This document shows positions 59,651 through 64,000 of a stretch of 64,000 nucleotides of DNA, piece after piece (the first letter of the stretch is position 1; every line of letters begins with the position of its first letter). The stretch is from Gibbula magus. Its lineage: Eukaryota; Mollusca; Gastropoda; Trochida; Trochidae. Below the pieces are notes generated by a model, which worked only from the letters and a program-made list of their open reading frames with translations, did not search any database and was not told the DNA's origin. Location of the stretch: assembly GCA_936450465.1 (NCBI GenBank), contig OW388289.1, forward strand, positions 75,008,593 through 75,072,592, in the 5' to 3' direction. Both the position numbers and the translations under genes were made by a program.

Positions 59651-59917
59651 TCATTCAAGTTGGTCAGCTGCAATGCATATTTTATTAACGAGCCATGCAT
59701 TATTGGAAAACTCGTACCATTGATTGAAACTTCTGAATTTAGTCCTACGTAGGTAATATATTGATTCAGTATATGTGCAATTATGAACTAAATCAAAACT
59801 AAAGAACTCTTTTGTTTGCCAGGCAAATGTGTCGTGATGGCGTGTATTCATTTGTTCATATTTATCACTGTAGGCTATTTTGGACCATGCACCTGGGCAC
59901 CTGAACGCTCGGGTCAC
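59651..59917 (-). CDS. Coding-like frame, possible terminal exon, unrecognised
   Basis: Minus-strand frame with a strongly coding-like codon pattern: TRAFRCPGAWSKIAYSDKYE, TFAWQTKEFFSFDLVHNCTY, RSFNQWYEFSNNAWLVNKIC, ending AADQLE-stop. Rich in aromatic residues. No in-frame ATG at the start and no clear acceptor, so limits are uncertain. Confidence 0.3.
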   Translation of the reverse strand: MTRAFRCPGAWSKIAYSDKYEQMNTRHHDTFAWQTKEFFSFDLVHNCTYTESIYYLRRTKFRSFNQWYEFSNNAWLVNKICIAADQLE

Positions 59918-60210
59918 GACTTACTAGGTGCATAAGAATGTCTACTAAAGCTGTCATGTTTGTCTCTCTGAAAAAAACAACTGCGTAACAACGATCTCTA
60001 GTTTGATACATGTAAATATTTAAAAAGGCACACTGGTATGATACGATTTTCCCCTGAATAAATAGATTTGAGTATTTAGTTTTTATTTTCATTTTCACTA
60101 ATTCTTACATCTGTTCATATTTGTGTGGAACATATTAAATACATTTGATTATAGTTTTTTCCATACATGTAATTTAATGCAATGTTCCTTCCCGGCATTG
60201 CAATATAATG

Positions 60211-60438
60211 TCATCTATATAAGATTTGATGTCCTTTATATCTGGTGACGACATTAGATACGGCCCTGATGTGACAATGCATGTGATGTATGCAACGATA
60301 ATATACTTTCCAGTTATCAGTTGATGCATTTTTACATGCTGTAATATCCGCATTGAAAGTTCGTAAAACATGTCTGTCACTTTGTGTGGAGAACGTGGCG
60401 ATAGGCACACCATTAACATGAATAATGAAAACTTTATA
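60211..60438 (-). CDS. Coding-like frame, unrecognised
   Basis: Minus-strand frame reading FIIHVNGVPIATFSTQSDRH, VLRTFNADITACKNASTDNW, KVYYRCIHHMHCHIRAVSNV, then stop. Codon pattern is coding-like; a second frame over the same bases (60174-60464) is also open, so which is real, if either, is unclear. Confidence 0.25.
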   Translation of the reverse strand, partial: YKVFIIHVNGVPIATFSTQSDRHVLRTFNADITACKNASTDNWKVYYRCIHHMHCHIRAVSNVVTRYKGHQILYR

Positions 60439-60464
60439 TCATTCTCTATCAGAATGGAAAGCAA

Positions 60465-63400
60465 AAATCGATATTTACGATCAACTTGTTGACTGCTACA
60501 ATCAAGGGCGGGGCTGTTGGTAGCTTTAATCGTATGTTTAATCTTTGAACTAGAAATATTTTACTCTGTGAAACATAATGTTTTATATATAAACAAATTC
60601 AACTGAAACATATGAAGATTATATTTAAAATAATAACAAATTATTATCGGAATTGAGGCGAGGGTAGATTTACATTCCACCTTATCTGAGCACTGATTAG
60701 TTTAACGTTAATGGCCATCAGCGTTTCAGGTTTCTTCTATCGATTCTCGTGTTTGACCCATGGGTATATGAGTGTTTCTCTTAAAGTCAATTTGCTGGAA
60801 ACTTGCCTCTAAGCTTCAATTCACTTTTACACACGTTAAATAGATTTGCATTTAAATTAAAACAAATCGATTTCCTTTACGATTGAGATTTAAGAACTTC
60901 AGATTTATGGGAGACAGGCCACAATCGGTTTATGTTTTAAAGATTTCAGTTTTTAAAGTTATTGTTTATTTTAAAAGGACACATACTGTTCTGCAAACTG
61001 AGAATTAAGGATGGACTTTGTAGTGTGTTATGCCTTTAAATGCTTAGCGCACTGTATTATATGTTATTAGGTTTAATGGAATCGTACATTCAGCGTATAT
61101 AATTGTTAATGCATGACCAACACTGCCCTTCAAATAACTTCTCATATCCTTTATTATATCACATGATAGTGACATCCGCGTTTCAATCTTATTTTATCTG
61201 CTTTAAGTCGCGAGTTCTTAAGTGCATAACACACAATAAAAAGGAATACGAAAGAAATATTGAGATTTGACTTTCTGAAATTTCGACGAAAGCGCAAAGT
61301 GTTTTTGAAGGAAGGTCTGAGAATCGTTGAGCCCAGGAGGGTCACTGTATTGATTGTTAAGAACTTTCCGTCTCAAAATATTTATACCGCCGTCTTCATA
61401 ATGCTCTTATTGGAGAATGAGAGCTATTTATAGCGCAGAAAACAGGTAAAGCAGGCGACGCGGAAGGAATGGTGAACATATTGAGCTGATCATTACCCGT
61501 GACTTGTATGTTAATGTTTCCTATTATTTTCTCACCGTTTGTAAATGTTTAGTTACAAAACAGCTCTTGTCTTCTGAGGTAAGAGGTTATGGAGAAAGAA
61601 AAGAAAGATCTTGTATTGAAATATTAGCCTATTTGTGATTAGTGATACCATTATCTCACTAGATACGTAAATATAGGTCCTAAGTTAATGCAAACGAGGA
61701 AATATATAGTCATACATGGTGCATACTGTAGTTATATACAGTACAATCGACATGTTACGTCTTTAAAAAGACAATGTGATTGGAATTTACAATATTTTGG
61801 TTTGAATTGGCGTGCATATCAAACTTCGGTTTGTAATTCAGATTAACTTACATTTACTTACAACCTATACTATGTGTTGATATCGCTTCGAATTACTGAG
61901 AACTAGCACTCCATATAACTCTGAAGAATAACAATTAGAGTTATATAACATCCATCATCTGCAAACCAACATGCACGAGAAAATCAATCACTTACTTTTT
62001 AAAAGCAATAACATATCCTTTGTAAGTAGTGTAAAGCGTTGTGTTCATAAGTGAAGTTCCATCCATCATTCATTATGAGTAATACATTAATTAGAACATG
62101 CAAATATCAAATCAAAATTTTAAATTAGATTAAAGGATATTGTACGAAGTAAGGTTTGTGTCCTCTCCTGACGTGTCTCAAGGTAATTGGAGCGTTTTGT
62201 TGACGATGACCAAACAGAGATGACGTTGTTTATGACATTAGAAAAGTCAAAGGTATGAGACCTTTTCTTCAAGACAGTATTCTCTTAATTTGAAACATTG
62301 CTTTGTTAGATCTGAGTTTATAAACTGACAAGCCGATAGAACAATTTAATCAACGTAAGTGACCTTTTCAGTGTTTATCGCCGCCATGACAGATCCATGT
62401 GAATGACTGACATTTGTTATCAAATGACTGGCAGCTTTAAAATGCACAATTAATATGCAGTGACATATGGTTAAATTCGTCAAAGGAAATACGTTTATGT
62501 GTTGCGTATATCTATTTTCATATCTCTGACATTTGAGCATGAACAGTAATGCACACTGATAGAGAAGATGATGAGTTAAGCACGTTTGGTGACAAAGATG
62601 TCAAGAGACTGGAAACACGCGGCCTAGTGCTATGACAAATGAAATCAACAATCAATCAGATCACTATTTATAAGTGTTAACTTTGTTTTGCTCACGTAAA
62701 TGTTCGTCCTCGTTCGGATGGCTTTGTTTGTTGTCTATCAGATCAATAATATAAGCCTACTTAGTTGAACTGGGGAATAAGAACAAATCATATCTAAAGT
62801 AAGTTATTGATGGCTTAGTTTGTTTTAGATAATTGACGTCTTCTTCTTCCCATGGCCTCTATGTATGAGAATGACGTAAATACATATCTAGATTGTTCGA
62901 ATCAATTATTCTGTCTGATCTCTCAAGTGGCACCGTGTTAAAATACATATAAGAAAAATGTAATTATACGTAATTATTAACGGACAGCGTAAAATATGGT
63001 AAAACACCAATAGCCCCGAGCTCATCGACTCAACTCGTTGCTTCTCTGAAAGCTTTATATTCATATATATTGTTCCTAAAATAAGATTATCTGGCCAGTC
63101 AATAGTTTCCTGAATATAATATGCAAAATATTCCCACTTTTATAAATAAATAACTTGTATCTTTATATAATCGCCGGTAGTGACTGGTTGAGTCGAATTG
63201 AACATTGCAAATGTACAGCTATAATTGATAAAGGTTTCATTCAAGTGCTTAACTGTGTGTAGGCGGGCAATTATTGATTTAGCCAGATCGACTTTGTATT
63301 GTCTACCGGTAGGGGACAATACTTTGATGAACAGTATGTTACGTTCTAAAGTAAATATTCGACTAATAGATTGCGATAAAAACGCTTTCATGTACAGTAT

Positions 63401-64000
63401 GTTAAGTGTGTATTGGATAAATCAACAATTCCAGCGCTGAATGTATGTTCTTGATACACGAGCTTAATACTTCCATACTTTTATAAAACAGGACATGGTA
63501 TGTTGTCACAAAACGTATCAATGTTTTTCTTTTGATGTTTTATTCATATATTCTCATTTCTTTATTTTGCTTCGGTCACTGTCATTTAATTAGTACAAGT
63601 AAAGGCATACTATTTTAGATCACCTACAACGATTCTCTTAAAATACATTCATAAATTGTTAATGTGTATGTCCATTGTCAGCAGGACATGGATGGCAGGA
63701 GTCCAGACATGTAATTAAAGTTGTTTTACCAGTTGTACTTCTCGCAGTTTTTCTTTGCTGTTTATTTAGTAAGTATCGATTCAAATATATGACATAATAG
63801 TTGTTCTACAGTCGTAAATGTGATATATAGGAGTGGCGAATGAATACTCTCCGCTATTAATATGCCTTACTGATGTAATCTGTGTTTTTCGAAAAACGGT
63901 TTGTTTGAGACCTACTTAGAATCTGTTTAATGATAAAGGAATAGCTGTAAAGTCTCCAGAGGATGATTGGAGAAGGTCCCAACACTTGAAGAACCAATTG
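60465..64000. other. Mostly featureless; one membrane-helix-like frame near the end
   Basis: AT-rich. Donor-like sites occur at 61580 (CTGAG|GTAAGA) and 62804 (AAA|GTAAGT) without convincing exons. A frame ending at an A|GTAAGT donor (63768) reads VVLPVVLLAVFLCCLF, a possible membrane helix, but its acceptor is unclear. Confidence 0.3.

Overview
The window looks like AT-rich nuclear DNA from an invertebrate animal, most likely a marine mollusc. I see no prokaryotic gene architecture and no recognisable housekeeping gene. The mollusc guess rests on the repeat content: diverged tRNA-derived SINEs, L2/CR1-like LINE 3' ends, Tc1-like remnants, a dispersed element rich in AAGGTCAAGGTCA motifs, and very large minisatellites. 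No species can be named from this.

Layout. 1-6 kb: TTAA-flanked piggyBac-like MITE and a SINE. 6.2-11.3 kb: Tc1 transposase pseudogene, then a dispersed element with 0.43-kb internal units that recurs in inverted orientation at 10.7-11.3 kb, with a CTA/CTG microsatellite between. 11.9-13.4 kb: two broken LINE copies with a hammerhead-ribozyme-like motif between them. 13.4-19.6 kb: three plus-strand exons that join in phase to the 3' part of an unrecognised gene; its introns carry an inverted pair of MITEs, one interrupted by a LINE tail. 19.8-21.8 kb: two more TTAA-element copies and a SINE. 22.7-29.6 kb: a 6.9-kb array of a 23-bp repeat with higher-order blocks. 30-46 kb: sparse candidate exons among dispersed repeats, a nested MITE, 55-bp and 27-bp minisatellites, and a diverged collinear duplication (35.9-39.9 kb versus 42.6-46.2 kb). 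46.6-49.6 kb: four minus-strand exons that join in phase to a signal-peptide protein of about 176 residues. 50-64 kb: several short coding-like ORFs, a 73-bp perfect palindrome, a second long hairpin, 68-bp, 20-bp and 141-bp tandem repeats, and long featureless stretches.

Gene models were built by eye from splice sites, reading phase and codon pattern (purine-rich first codon positions). None of the proteins is a family I recognise. Most of the remaining longest open frames are artefacts of tandem repeats. The strongest points are the two phase-consistent novel gene models, the LINE insertion with its empty-site counterpart, the palindromes with clustered TGACGTCA sites, and the satellite's higher-order structure.
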